DNA of 64,000 bases from Candidatus Kapaibacterium sp. (GTDB taxonomy: Bacteria; Bacteroidota; Ignavibacteria; Kapaibacteriales; UBA2268), in the NCBI GenBank assembly GCA_938031175.1, contig CALHGZ010000002.1, positions 1 to 64,000 on the forward strand, written 5' to 3'. Under the pieces are notes generated by a model, which saw only the letters and a list, made by a program, of their open reading frames with translations, was not told the DNA's origin and ran no database searches. The position numbers and the translations under genes are program-made. Positions 17,878 through 26,442 of the stretch are shown piece after piece (the stretch's first letter is position 1; each line of letters starts with the position of its first letter).

Positions 17878-19129
17878 ATTCATTTCTACGAGCCTTTCTA
17901 AATGCTTCAAGTGCTTCTGGGAAAGGTGATAAAACTCTTTCTAAAACTCTTTTTGCATAAGATATAGCTATACCATAGTTCGTAATTGGCACGCCTTCCT
18001 TTAATGCCTTTTCAATTCGATTTAATTTCTCATTACGGGTGAGCATACAACCACCACAATGGATAATTAATTTGTATTCGTTCAAATTTGTTGGGAAATC
18101 ACGCCCAGCAACGGTTTCGAATACTAAGTTTTTGCCTGTGAAATGTACCAACCAATTAGGAATTTTAACTCTGCCAATATCATCCTCTATGGGATGGTGA
18201 CTACAGGCTTCGGCAATTAATATCTTGTCATTATTCTCTAATTTATCAATAAACACTGCACCGACTGATTCAATTAATAAATTTCCTTTAAACCTTGAGA
18301 AAAGAATAGAAAAAGTAGTACATTTTATATGTTCCGGGGTTTCAGCAATCATTTTGTGAACTACTTGAGAATCGCAAACGACAATGTCGGGGATTTGAGA
18401 TTTGCAGATTAATTCGAGTGTTTTTTTATACTCAGTTTCTCTTACTACTATTGCTATTGCATTATGATCTAAAATATCTCTTATGACTTGAACTTGAGGA
18501 AGAATTAATCTGCCTTTTGGTGCTTCTTTATCAATTGGAACGATTAATATTGCAATTCCCTCAGGTTTTATTAAGTCTCCAATTAATGGTATTTTTTGTG
18601 TAAATTCAGATGATAAGCCTTTTAAAATACTACTTTTGATTAAATTGATATATTTATCACGGTTTTTGCTATCTATAGCAGAAATTCTGATAACTTCAGG
18701 GGAGTATTTATAAAGTAAATCTATAAATTCACTCCGTGGTTCAATAGTATCGATTTTATTAATTAAAATTATCAATTCGATATCATTTCGCTTAATTTCT
18801 TTAACAATATTTTCTTCATATTCGGTCCAATGATTTGGCTCGACAACAAGAATAATGATATCAGCTCGGTCAAGGATTTTTAAAGTACGTTCTATACGTT
18901 TTTCGCCAAGAACAGATTTATCATCAATTCCACCAGTATCGAGAAGAGTGACAGGACCGATTGGAAGTAATTCCATTTGTTTTTCAACAATATCGGTTGT
19001 GGTACCTGCAGTTGGTGATACAATTGAGACATCCTGCTGAGAAATCATATTCAATATACTCGATTTGCCAACATTTGTTCTTCCAATTATACCAATTTGA
19101 AGTCTTAATGATTTAGGTGTTTTTATCAT
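17846..19129 (-). CDS. hydF: [FeFe]-hydrogenase H-cluster maturation GTPase HydF
   Basis: Scaffold/carrier GTPase that delivers the 2Fe subcluster to apo-HydA. The 427-aa protein has an N-terminal G domain with P-loop GRTNVGKSS, DTGG and NKID. It continues into dimerisation and cluster-binding domains. The diagnostic [4Fe-4S] ligands are present as CSH (C309, H311) and HCGGC (H357, C358, C361), which separates HydF from Era/Der GTPases. It is the last gene of the minus-strand group hydG, TMTC-like, hydF, and starts 2 bases after the TMTC-like gene. Its target is presumably HydA at 42501-44261. Its 3' end overlaps the convergent AI-2E gene by 32 bases. Confidence 0.95.
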   Translation of the reverse strand: MIKTPKSLRLQIGIIGRTNVGKSSILNMISQQDVSIVSPTAGTTTDIVEKQMELLPIGPVTLLDTGGIDDKSVLGEKRIERTLKILDRADIIILVVEPNHWTEYEENIVKEIKRNDIELIILINKIDTIEPRSEFIDLLYKYSPEVIRISAIDSKNRDKYINLIKSSILKGLSSEFTQKIPLIGDLIKPEGIAILIVPIDKEAPKGRLILPQVQVIRDILDHNAIAIVVRETEYKKTLELICKSQIPDIVVCDSQVVHKMIAETPEHIKCTTFSILFSRFKGNLLIESVGAVFIDKLENNDKILIAEACSHHPIEDDIGRVKIPNWLVHFTGKNLVFETVAGRDFPTNLNEYKLIIHCGGCMLTRNEKLNRIEKALKEGVPITNYGIAISYAKRVLERVLSPFPEALEAFRKARRNEFNQFFEHQVR

Positions 19130-19131
19130 AT

Positions 19132-20880
19132 TTAATTACCTTTATTTTTCAAGTTTAATAATTCGATTGCATATTTTAAATTTTCTTTGGCATTATCATC
19201 ATTTGGATTTAGGGATAGTGCCTTTTCGAAATCGGAAATAGCAGGTTCAAGATTTCCTAATTGAGCGAAAGAGATACCTCTATTTACATAAGTATCCGGT
19301 TGGTAGGGATTTAAATTCAAAGCTGTGGTATAATCCTCGATTGCTAAATTATGCTTTCCCACAGATGAGTATGCTAATCCTCTGTTATTAAAAACATCAT
19401 AATGCTTTAATCCAAGTTCAATTGCTTTTGAATAGTCTTCAATCGCTTTTATATAGTTCTCGTTGTCATAGTATACGATGCCCCGATTATAATAAGCGCG
19501 CGAATATTTGGGATTTAAATCGATCGCTTTGTTGAAATCAGCTAAAGCTTTTTGATAATCACCTTTACTGAGATATTGGAAGCCCCTACCTGTATAAGAA
19601 TGTGCCGATCTATCAGGATATTTCCGTATATTATTATCCCAAAGTGTAAATTCATTAGTCCAAATGCTCAGTTGAGAATGGGTCAAGTATGAGAAAATTG
19701 CTATTGTAATAATACCTATACCTTTAGCAATTGCATCATTTTTTATCATTGAAAGAATGTTGGAAAATGCAAGTGATACACCTATCATAGATAAATATAA
19801 ATATCTATCGGCGACGGTTGACCAGTCCTGAAAGTAGAATGTTACTAAACCTGATAATGCTAAAAAGCCGGCTATAAATAAAAAATAAGATGCAAGATAA
19901 ACTTTTGTTTTTTGAATTTTGATAATTAAAAACACAAATATTGTTAATGGTATAATCCAAGCAAGGTAATAACTCGTATTAGCTAATACGAATTCCGGTT
20001 TACGTCCATAATCTGCTACAAGTTCAATAGGTAATATTACTTTAAGTAAATAAAATTGTAAACTGTCGAAAAATATGAAGGGACGTGACCATAGAGGTGA
20101 ACCAAAATCTACTGGAAGATTACTCTCGGCTAACTTTGCACGTATCATAATAGGAATAACGAGCAAAAAAAATGGCAAAACTTTTAGCAATGATAGACGA
20201 AACTTACCTTTGAAAAGAAAATAGTCAATTATGAATAACATCAATGGTAAAACAATTGCCGATGGTTTCGATAATACGGAAAACAACGTTGTTATGATTG
20301 CCAGATAATAGTATAAATTTGGTCTTATTTTATTTTTACTAATTTCATTCTTCGTCTTTAAATATTTGATATAGAGAAGAAATGTGATTAGAGCAAAAAA
20401 TGCTGCCAATACCCCCCTCAATTCCGATACCCAGGCTACTGATTCTGATTGTAAAGGGTGAAGACCAAATAATAATGCTCCAAAAAATGCAGACCATTCG
20501 TTATTTATGATTTTTTTTAAAAAAATTAAAACTAAAAATGAATTTATAATATGGAAAATAATATTTAAAGTATGGTAGGTAGATGGGTTAAACCTTGTAG
20601 ATGCTTCTTTTTGTGATAAATCAGCGGCTAAAGTCCAGAAAGTATATGTAATAGGTATATACATCTTTTCACTTAACGGATTCCAAAATTTCAAATAGTC
20701 GGCAATAGAGAATTTTTCTGGGAAATTTGTTTCGTTAAGGTACAATTCTTGATCATCCCAAACAAAATCAAAATCTCTTACTTGGACAAAAACAATTAAT
20801 AGAATAAATAAGAGGATAAAATAATGGAGTTTAGATGTTAATGTAGAGCTTTTTTTGACATTTTTTGATTTTTTTGCCAT
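19132..20880 (-). CDS. TMTC-like membrane glycosyltransferase with TPRs, between hydG and hydF
   Basis: A 582-aa paralog of the protein at 12360-14300. A Lys-rich MAKKSK start is followed by a first membrane helix, an acidic loop with VWDDQELYL (D42, D43), and many membrane segments including LFGLHPLQSESVAWVSELRG. TPR units fill about residues 420-575 (YSRAYYNRGIVYYDN, YQPDTYVNRGISF). Membrane O-glycosylation of exported proteins is inferred from this GT-C plus TPR architecture. Its place inside the hydrogenase maturation group is odd: it starts 38 bases after hydG and ends 2 bases before hydF. It may be a passenger with its own promoter (candidate at 20920-20950). Confidence 0.78.
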   Translation of the reverse strand: MAKKSKNVKKSSTLTSKLHYFILLFILLIVFVQVRDFDFVWDDQELYLNETNFPEKFSIADYLKFWNPLSEKMYIPITYTFWTLAADLSQKEASTRFNPSTYHTLNIIFHIINSFLVLIFLKKIINNEWSAFFGALLFGLHPLQSESVAWVSELRGVLAAFFALITFLLYIKYLKTKNEISKNKIRPNLYYYLAIITTLFSVLSKPSAIVLPLMLFIIDYFLFKGKFRLSLLKVLPFFLLVIPIMIRAKLAESNLPVDFGSPLWSRPFIFFDSLQFYLLKVILPIELVADYGRKPEFVLANTSYYLAWIIPLTIFVFLIIKIQKTKVYLASYFLFIAGFLALSGLVTFYFQDWSTVADRYLYLSMIGVSLAFSNILSMIKNDAIAKGIGIITIAIFSYLTHSQLSIWTNEFTLWDNNIRKYPDRSAHSYTGRGFQYLSKGDYQKALADFNKAIDLNPKYSRAYYNRGIVYYDNENYIKAIEDYSKAIELGLKHYDVFNNRGLAYSSVGKHNLAIEDYTTALNLNPYQPDTYVNRGISFAQLGNLEPAISDFEKALSLNPNDDNAKENLKYAIELLNLKNKGN

Positions 20881-20918
20881 TTAGTACATCTATGAATAAA
20901 TGAAAATTGCAATTTAAA

Positions 20919-22313
20919 TCAAATATAAATATCCCTTTCGCCATTTTCAATTTTATTTAAAATTTCGGAAATTTTTCTTTTGAGTGCTTCATTTTCGAAT
21001 TTAGTTAATTCCTCCGCAATAAGTTTTTCACCAATTTTTTTAGTTTCCTGATCAGCATAATCGATTAGATATTCTTTCAATGTAATCAACGCATTAGGCT
21101 GACAGAAGAGTTTGATTAAGCCGGGTTTTGCCTGTTCCATAAAATCACCACCTACTCTGCCTAATCTGTAGCAGGAAGTACAAAAGGATGGAATAAAACC
21201 TGATTTAATAACATCATGAATAACCTCCCCTGAGCTACGACAATCATTGAGATGAAACTGACTATCCTCATCAGTTGGAGAAAGCCCTTGTTTATAACCG
21301 CCCGGGTTTGTCCTCGAACCGGCACTAATTTGTGAAATTCCCAATTGAAATAATTCATTTCTTAATTCGGCAGGCTCGCGAGTCGATAGAATCATACCTG
21401 TATAAGGTACTGCAGATCTCAAAATAGCTATTAACTTTTTAAAATTTTTATCATTAACAGCATAAGGAACATTTTGAGATAAAGGGGCATTTTTAGCCGG
21501 TTTTATCCTTGGTATTGAAATTGTATGAGGTCCGATTCCATAAGTTTTGTCGAGATGATTTGAATGGGCAATTAATGCCAATACTTCAAATCTATAATCG
21601 TATAATCCAAATAATGCGCCTATTCCTACATCGTGCAAACCATTACTCAAAGCTCTATCCATACAAGATAAACGCCAGTAATAATCGGATTTTTTTCCAG
21701 AGGGATGAACTTTTTTATATGTTTCAAGATGATATGTTTCTTGAAATACTGTATAGGTGCCTATAGGAATTTGGCTTAAACGTTTAAATTCTTCATCGTT
21801 AAGTGGAGCAATTTCGAGATTGATCCGTCTAATTGAATTCCCTTTGGAATCTTTTACTGAATATACTGCGAGAATAGCCTCAATGAAATAATCAAAGGTA
21901 CAATTTTTGTGATTCTCGCCCATAAGCATCAAAACTCGTTTATGCCCTTGTTCAAGTATGCTTTTGGTTTCTTCTTTTATTTCATCTATTGTGAGTGTTA
22001 TTCTGTGGATTTCATCATTATCAGCTCTAAATCCACAGTAGAGACAATTATTTGAACAGTAATTGGAGATATAAAGTGGAGCAAATAACACGAGACGCTT
22101 ACCATATATTTGCTCTTTGATTTTAAGGGCATTTTCAAAAAGCATTTCCAAAAGTTCGTCGTCATTTATATTGAGTAAAATAGCTACTTCATTTAATTCC
22201 AAGCCTTTTAAATCTAGTGATTTATCCAATATACTTTTGATATATTCTTTATCTGTTGTGCTTTTATTAATAAGGCTATTAATTTCATTTTCGTTTATTA
22301 TATCATTTCCCAT
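20919..22313 (-). CDS. hydG: [FeFe]-hydrogenase H-cluster radical SAM maturase HydG
   Basis: A tyrosine lyase of 464 aa that makes CO and cyanide ligands, as an Fe(CO)2CN synthon, for the H-cluster. The radical SAM cluster motif CX3CX2C is at C86, C90, C93 (YCSNNCLYCGF). The second cluster motif CX2CX22C is at C378, C381, C404 near the C-terminus. That second motif separates HydG from the thiamine enzyme ThiH. No thiamine genes are nearby, and HydF and the HydA target are in the same window. It is the first gene of the minus-strand group with the TMTC-like gene and hydF. Confidence 0.95.
   Translation of the reverse strand: MGNDIINENEINSLINKSTTDKEYIKSILDKSLDLKGLELNEVAILLNINDDELLEMLFENALKIKEQIYGKRLVLFAPLYISNYCSNNCLYCGFRADNDEIHRITLTIDEIKEETKSILEQGHKRVLMLMGENHKNCTFDYFIEAILAVYSVKDSKGNSIRRINLEIAPLNDEEFKRLSQIPIGTYTVFQETYHLETYKKVHPSGKKSDYYWRLSCMDRALSNGLHDVGIGALFGLYDYRFEVLALIAHSNHLDKTYGIGPHTISIPRIKPAKNAPLSQNVPYAVNDKNFKKLIAILRSAVPYTGMILSTREPAELRNELFQLGISQISAGSRTNPGGYKQGLSPTDEDSQFHLNDCRSSGEVIHDVIKSGFIPSFCTSCYRLGRVGGDFMEQAKPGLIKLFCQPNALITLKEYLIDYADQETKKIGEKLIAEELTKFENEALKRKISEILNKIENGERDIYI
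20920..20950 (-). promoter_or_regulatory. Candidate promoter for the TMTC-like gene, at the 3' end of hydG
   Basis: On the minus strand TTG (20950-20948), a 20-base spacer, then TATATTTG (20927-20920) fits the Bacteroidota TAnnTTTG promoter pattern. It would start RNA about 30-35 bases before the TMTC-like ATG at 20880. If real, that gene and hydF can be made independently of hydG. Pattern match only. Confidence 0.35.
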
Positions 22314-22385
22314 TTGAATTTAAATATGTTGATAATTATTAAATGACGTAAAAATTAAATATCCATTACTAATTTAGTACTAAGA

Positions 22386-22420
22386 TTGAGCATTTAAATT
22401 CACAATTTTTGTTAAGTTTG
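22386..22420 (+). promoter_or_regulatory. Candidate promoter for the OmpA-family gene
   Basis: TAAGTTTG at 22413-22420 matches TAnnTTTG and lies 29 bases before the ATG at 22450. A TTG at 22386-22388 is 24 bases upstream, slightly further than usual. It sits in the divergent spacer between hydG and the OmpA-family gene. Confidence 0.3.
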
Positions 22421-22449
22421 AGATAAATAATTTATAATCAGATTATTAA

Positions 22450-24573
22450 ATGAAGAAAATATATACTTTAAATATTCACAAACAATCGCTTGCTATTACA
22501 ATCATTATCTTAATACTTACTAAGGCTTTTCAAATTTCAGCACAATCGGAGTATAATTTATTTTCATCTGATTCCACAATAACTTATGGTGGGTTTCTTA
22601 ATGTAAATTTTAATAAACATTTTGCTGATTTCAGTGATTTTGAAGGTATCGAAACATGTTGCCCACGATTTGGTAATGGTAATGGTCTTGGAATGGGTGG
22701 TGGCATATTTTTTGAACTTCCTTTCCCAAATATTTTAAAAATCGGACTTAGAGCCGAATTCAACTCAATTTCTGCTAATTTGATTAAAGATGAGCCAACA
22801 ACAATCATTTTAGACGATATACTTCAGGAAGGCACTTTCAGACATAGTTTATCTACTCAAATCATGAACCTTGGGGTATCGCCATATTTAACAATTCGTG
22901 TAATTCGAGGATTAAATATAACAGCAGGTGGTCATTATGGTTACATAGTGAAAAGTAAGTTTGATTATTTCGAGCAAATAATTAAACCAGAAAACAGAGG
23001 CGTATTTATTGATACTCGTACAAGAGAGAGAAATAAATTAACAGGTATCATTCCAAATCATAGTCAAATTTATGGTTGTGTATTTATTGGATTTTCCTAT
23101 GATTTACCTGTTAATAAAGAGCAAAATCTTAGAATTTCTCCTGAAATTTTATATTACAAAGGCTTGACAAAACTTGCATTTCAAAAGGATTGGATGGCTG
23201 ATATAATTAAGTTTGGTGCCAGCATCAAGTATTCACCTATACCAGAAAAGAAAGAAATTCCAAAAATCAAAAAATTTGAGCAAATTATTGATACTTTATT
23301 TGTTGAGATTGACTACATTCCTGATAAATATTTTCTTGAAGGCAGGGATTATGTAATTGAAGATATAGTTCAGAAATCAGATACAATTATATTCATTGAA
23401 AAATATTTCAGAACAGACACTCTATATAAATTAGCAAAACCGATTGCAAAAATAAAAATGCAGACTGGATTTATTAATGTTCGTGCCAGATTTGTTACTG
23501 AAGCTTTTCCACTTTTGCCGATTATATTTTTCCCCAAAGAGTCTGACAAGTTGCCAGAAGAATATATAAGTGGTGATGAGGAATTCGATGTCTCAAAATT
23601 CGAAATAAAACCAATTATTTATCATCGAAATATATTGAAAATAATAGGGAAAAGGCTTCGTGAACATCCTCGTGCAACTATCACCTTGATAGGATATGCT
23701 GATTCTACAACAGAAAACTCAAATTGTAAATTAGCTTTTAATAGAGCTGAAGCAGTTAAAAACTATTTCATTGAAGAATTTGAGATTAAGTCTAACAGAG
23801 TGAAAATCAATCGTTCTGAACGTAAATGCAGTCCGATTAATCCTACACTTACACCAAATGATAGCGGTTATTCAGAAAATCGCCGAGTTGAGATTTTTTC
23901 AGATGATCCCAAAATTTTAGAACCGATTATTAGAGAAAATTTTTTAGAAATAGAATACTTTGAACCGGCTGAATTAAATATTGATTTATCAGAAACAAGT
24001 AAACTTGCTGACAAAAGAACGATAGTATTAAAACAAAATGAGACTGTCTTAAAAGAAATGGATGTATCTGGTAAAGAATATGTAAAAATACCACTCGACG
24101 AAAATATTGTAAAACAAATGGTAAAAGGTAATCTTTGGATTGAATTATATGTAGAAGATAATGCTGGTCAAACATCGAAAGATTCTAAATTTATTCGGGT
24201 GATTAAAGATACTAATGATTATGCTATTGAGAGATTATCAATTGTATTGTTTGATGTTGGAAGTGATAAATTATCACAATCAGCTGTAAATTCTATTAAA
24301 ACTTTTGTAAAAGATTTAAAAGCAGGTTCGAAGGTGAAAGTCACAGGTTATACTGATGAACTTGGTCTTTGGGAGACAAATATGGTTTTATCAGGAAATC
24401 GAGCGCAAAATGTAGCAAATGTTATAAGTGAACATCAGCCAGATGCTGAAATTGTTGGTATTGAAGGAATTGCATCAAAAAGAAAACCATATGGCATTCA
24501 TTCTTATTCGACTCCAGCTGAGAGGTTTTTATCAAGGACGGTGCAAATTGAAATTCTTAAATTAATAAGATGA
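22450..24573 (+). CDS. Envelope protein with two OmpA-like peptidoglycan-binding domains
   Basis: A 707-aa protein with a signal peptide (to about ISAQS). Residues about 35-280 are beta-rich (porin-like or outer-membrane barrel-like; GGGIFFELPFP, GGHYGYIVKSK). A linker of beta strands follows. Two OmpA_C-like domains are present: one near 380-490 (TLIGYADSTTENSNCKLAFNRA, ending in SENRRVEIFSD) and one near 590-705 (VTGYTDELGLWETNMVLSGNRA, ending in FLSRTVQIEI). Standard OmpA proteins have only one. They anchor the outer membrane to peptidoglycan. The neighbours (hydG behind, nadA ahead) give no functional clue. Confidence 0.82.
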   Translation: MKKIYTLNIHKQSLAITIIILILTKAFQISAQSEYNLFSSDSTITYGGFLNVNFNKHFADFSDFEGIETCCPRFGNGNGLGMGGGIFFELPFPNILKIGLRAEFNSISANLIKDEPTTIILDDILQEGTFRHSLSTQIMNLGVSPYLTIRVIRGLNITAGGHYGYIVKSKFDYFEQIIKPENRGVFIDTRTRERNKLTGIIPNHSQIYGCVFIGFSYDLPVNKEQNLRISPEILYYKGLTKLAFQKDWMADIIKFGASIKYSPIPEKKEIPKIKKFEQIIDTLFVEIDYIPDKYFLEGRDYVIEDIVQKSDTIIFIEKYFRTDTLYKLAKPIAKIKMQTGFINVRARFVTEAFPLLPIIFFPKESDKLPEEYISGDEEFDVSKFEIKPIIYHRNILKIIGKRLREHPRATITLIGYADSTTENSNCKLAFNRAEAVKNYFIEEFEIKSNRVKINRSERKCSPINPTLTPNDSGYSENRRVEIFSDDPKILEPIIRENFLEIEYFEPAELNIDLSETSKLADKRTIVLKQNETVLKEMDVSGKEYVKIPLDENIVKQMVKGNLWIELYVEDNAGQTSKDSKFIRVIKDTNDYAIERLSIVLFDVGSDKLSQSAVNSIKTFVKDLKAGSKVKVTGYTDELGLWETNMVLSGNRAQNVANVISEHQPDAEIVGIEGIASKRKPYGIHSYSTPAERFLSRTVQIEILKLIR

Positions 24574-24644
24574 AAAAACCGATATTAAAATCTGAATAAA
24601 ATCGTCTATAAATTTAAATTATAGTTAATTTTTGTTTGACAAAA

Positions 24645-25583
24645 ATGAAAATAAACGGTAACAATAAATATCTTTTGGATAAACTTATACGCCTAAAAAA
24701 AGAACGAAATGCTGTTATTTTAGCACATTACTACCAAGACCCTATTATACAGGATGTTGCAGATTTTTTAGGTGATTCGCTGGCGCTTGCTCAAGAGGCG
24801 AAAAAGACCAATGCTGATGTAATTTTGTTTTGTGGTGTTCATTTTATGGCTGAAACAGCTAAAATACTTAATCCTGAAAAGATTGTGCTTATACCTGATT
24901 TAGAGGCTGGCTGTTCTCTTGCTGATAGTGCTCCACCCGATAAATTTCGCCTTTGGGTTGATGCTCATCCAGACCATATTGTCATATCATACATAAATTG
25001 TAGTGCAGCTGTTAAAGCTATGTCGGATATAATTTGTACTTCTTCCAATGCAGTAAAAATAGTTGAATCGGTACCAGCTGAACAAAAGATATGCTTTGCT
25101 CCTGATAAATACCTTGGGGCTTATATAATAAAGAAAACAGGCAGAGATATGGTTTTATGGGATGGAACCTGTCAGGTTCACGAACATTTTTCCGAAATGG
25201 AGTTAATAAATTTACTCAATAAATATCCTGATTCATTTGTATTAGCACATCCCGAATGCCCGGATAATATATTACAATATGCAGATTTCATCGGTTCGAC
25301 AAGTTCAATAATTAAAGAAGCATCGAAACGCAAAGAAAATAGATTAATAATTGCAACGGAACCTGGTATTATACATCAGCTGGAAAAAGTAGCACCTGGG
25401 AAAGAATTTATTTCTTTACCCGGATTGAACGGTTGTGCTTGTAATATCTGTCCTTATATGAAATTAAATACACTTGAGAAAATGATTTCTGCTCTTGAAA
25501 ATCTTGAACCTGAAATTATTTTACCCGAAGATATAAGAATAAAAGCATTAAAACCTTTAGAAAGAATGTTGGAATTAAGTTGA
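24645..25583 (+). CDS. nadA: Quinolinate synthase NadA
   Basis: Condenses iminoaspartate with dihydroxyacetone phosphate to quinolinate, the second step of de novo NAD synthesis, using a [4Fe-4S] cluster. The 312-aa protein has AHYYQDPIIQDVADFLGDSL near the N-terminus and Cys ligands in LFCGVHFM, GTCQVHEHF and NGCACNICPYM. ATG 24645 is preferred to the in-frame TTG at 24636. The stop codon overlaps the start of nadC, and nadB follows, which gives the complete pathway from aspartate to nicotinate mononucleotide. Confidence 0.95.
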   Translation: MKINGNNKYLLDKLIRLKKERNAVILAHYYQDPIIQDVADFLGDSLALAQEAKKTNADVILFCGVHFMAETAKILNPEKIVLIPDLEAGCSLADSAPPDKFRLWVDAHPDHIVISYINCSAAVKAMSDIICTSSNAVKIVESVPAEQKICFAPDKYLGAYIIKKTGRDMVLWDGTCQVHEHFSEMELINLLNKYPDSFVLAHPECPDNILQYADFIGSTSSIIKEASKRKENRLIIATEPGIIHQLEKVAPGKEFISLPGLNGCACNICPYMKLNTLEKMISALENLEPEIILPEDIRIKALKPLERMLELS

Positions 25584-26440
25584 TTGAATACCCAAGATAT
25601 ACAAGAATACCTGAAGAATATATAAAAGAGAAATTAAACCAATTCCTGAGAGAAGATTCCCCTCATGGTGATCTCACTAGTATGCTTACGATTCCTGATG
25701 AAATGAATTCAACGGCTTTGATAATTTGCGAAGAACATACCGTTTTTGTCGGACAACAAATAATTAAAACATGTTTTTGGGATGATTGCCTGATGGAGAT
25801 CAATGTTAATGATGGTGATTTTATTGAAAATGGGACCGTAATAGCTAAAATTATTGGTAAGTCAAAATATCTACTTCTAAGAGAAAGAGTAATATTAAAT
25901 CTTCTTCAAAGGTTATGTGGAATTGCTACTGAAACGAGTAAATATGTTGCAAAAGCCAATAAGTTCAAAGTAAAAATACTAGATACACGTAAAACAACCC
26001 CCGGTATAAGATTATTTGAAAAATATGCTGTCGCCTGTGGTGGAGGTTATAACCATCGTCTTGATCTATCAAGTGGTATTTTGATAAAAGATAATCATAT
26101 AAAGGCAGCCGGTTCAATAAGCAAGGCGTTGAATATGGTAAAATCCTATAATCCACAATTCAAAATTGAAATTGAAGCTGAAGACATTGAACAGATTAAA
26201 GAAGCAATGAAATTTGGCGTTGACGGCTTCTTACTTGATAATATGTTGCCTGAAAATTTAATCAAAGCCGTAGAATTGATTCGTTCCTATCCTAATGGCA
26301 AGGATATATTTATTGAAGCTTCTGGTGGTATAACATTAGAAAATGTAGATGCATATTTAAATACAGGGATAAATGCAATCTCTGTAGGTGCCTTGACTCA
26401 TAGTGTAAAAAGTATTAAAATTCACATGGAATTCGAATAA
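25580..26440 (+). CDS. nadC: Nicotinate-nucleotide pyrophosphorylase NadC
   Basis: Converts quinolinate and PRPP to nicotinate mononucleotide with CO2 release. The 286-aa protein has REDSPHGDLTS near the N-terminus, RERVILNLLQRLCGIAT, the substrate-binding DTRKTTPG, KDNHI and EASGGI. The best start is a TTG at 25580 that shares TTGA with the nadA stop. This 4-base overlap implies translational coupling, and no ATG exists before residue 35. It is followed by nadB 2 bases later. Confidence 0.95.
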   Translation: MIEYPRYTRIPEEYIKEKLNQFLREDSPHGDLTSMLTIPDEMNSTALIICEEHTVFVGQQIIKTCFWDDCLMEINVNDGDFIENGTVIAKIIGKSKYLLLRERVILNLLQRLCGIATETSKYVAKANKFKVKILDTRKTTPGIRLFEKYAVACGGGYNHRLDLSSGILIKDNHIKAAGSISKALNMVKSYNPQFKIEIEAEDIEQIKEAMKFGVDGFLLDNMLPENLIKAVELIRSYPNGKDIFIEASGGITLENVDAYLNTGINAISVGALTHSVKSIKIHMEFE

Positions 26441-26442
26441 AA

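Noticed and set aside
17846-19129. Era/Der-like ribosome GTPase
   Set aside because: The C-terminal CxH and HCxxC cluster ligands are specific to HydF, and a true der is at 47654.
20919-22313. ThiH (thiamine tyrosine lyase) as the identity of this radical SAM protein
   Set aside because: The C-terminal CX2CX22C cluster motif is present and hydF and hydA are in the window, so HydG fits better.
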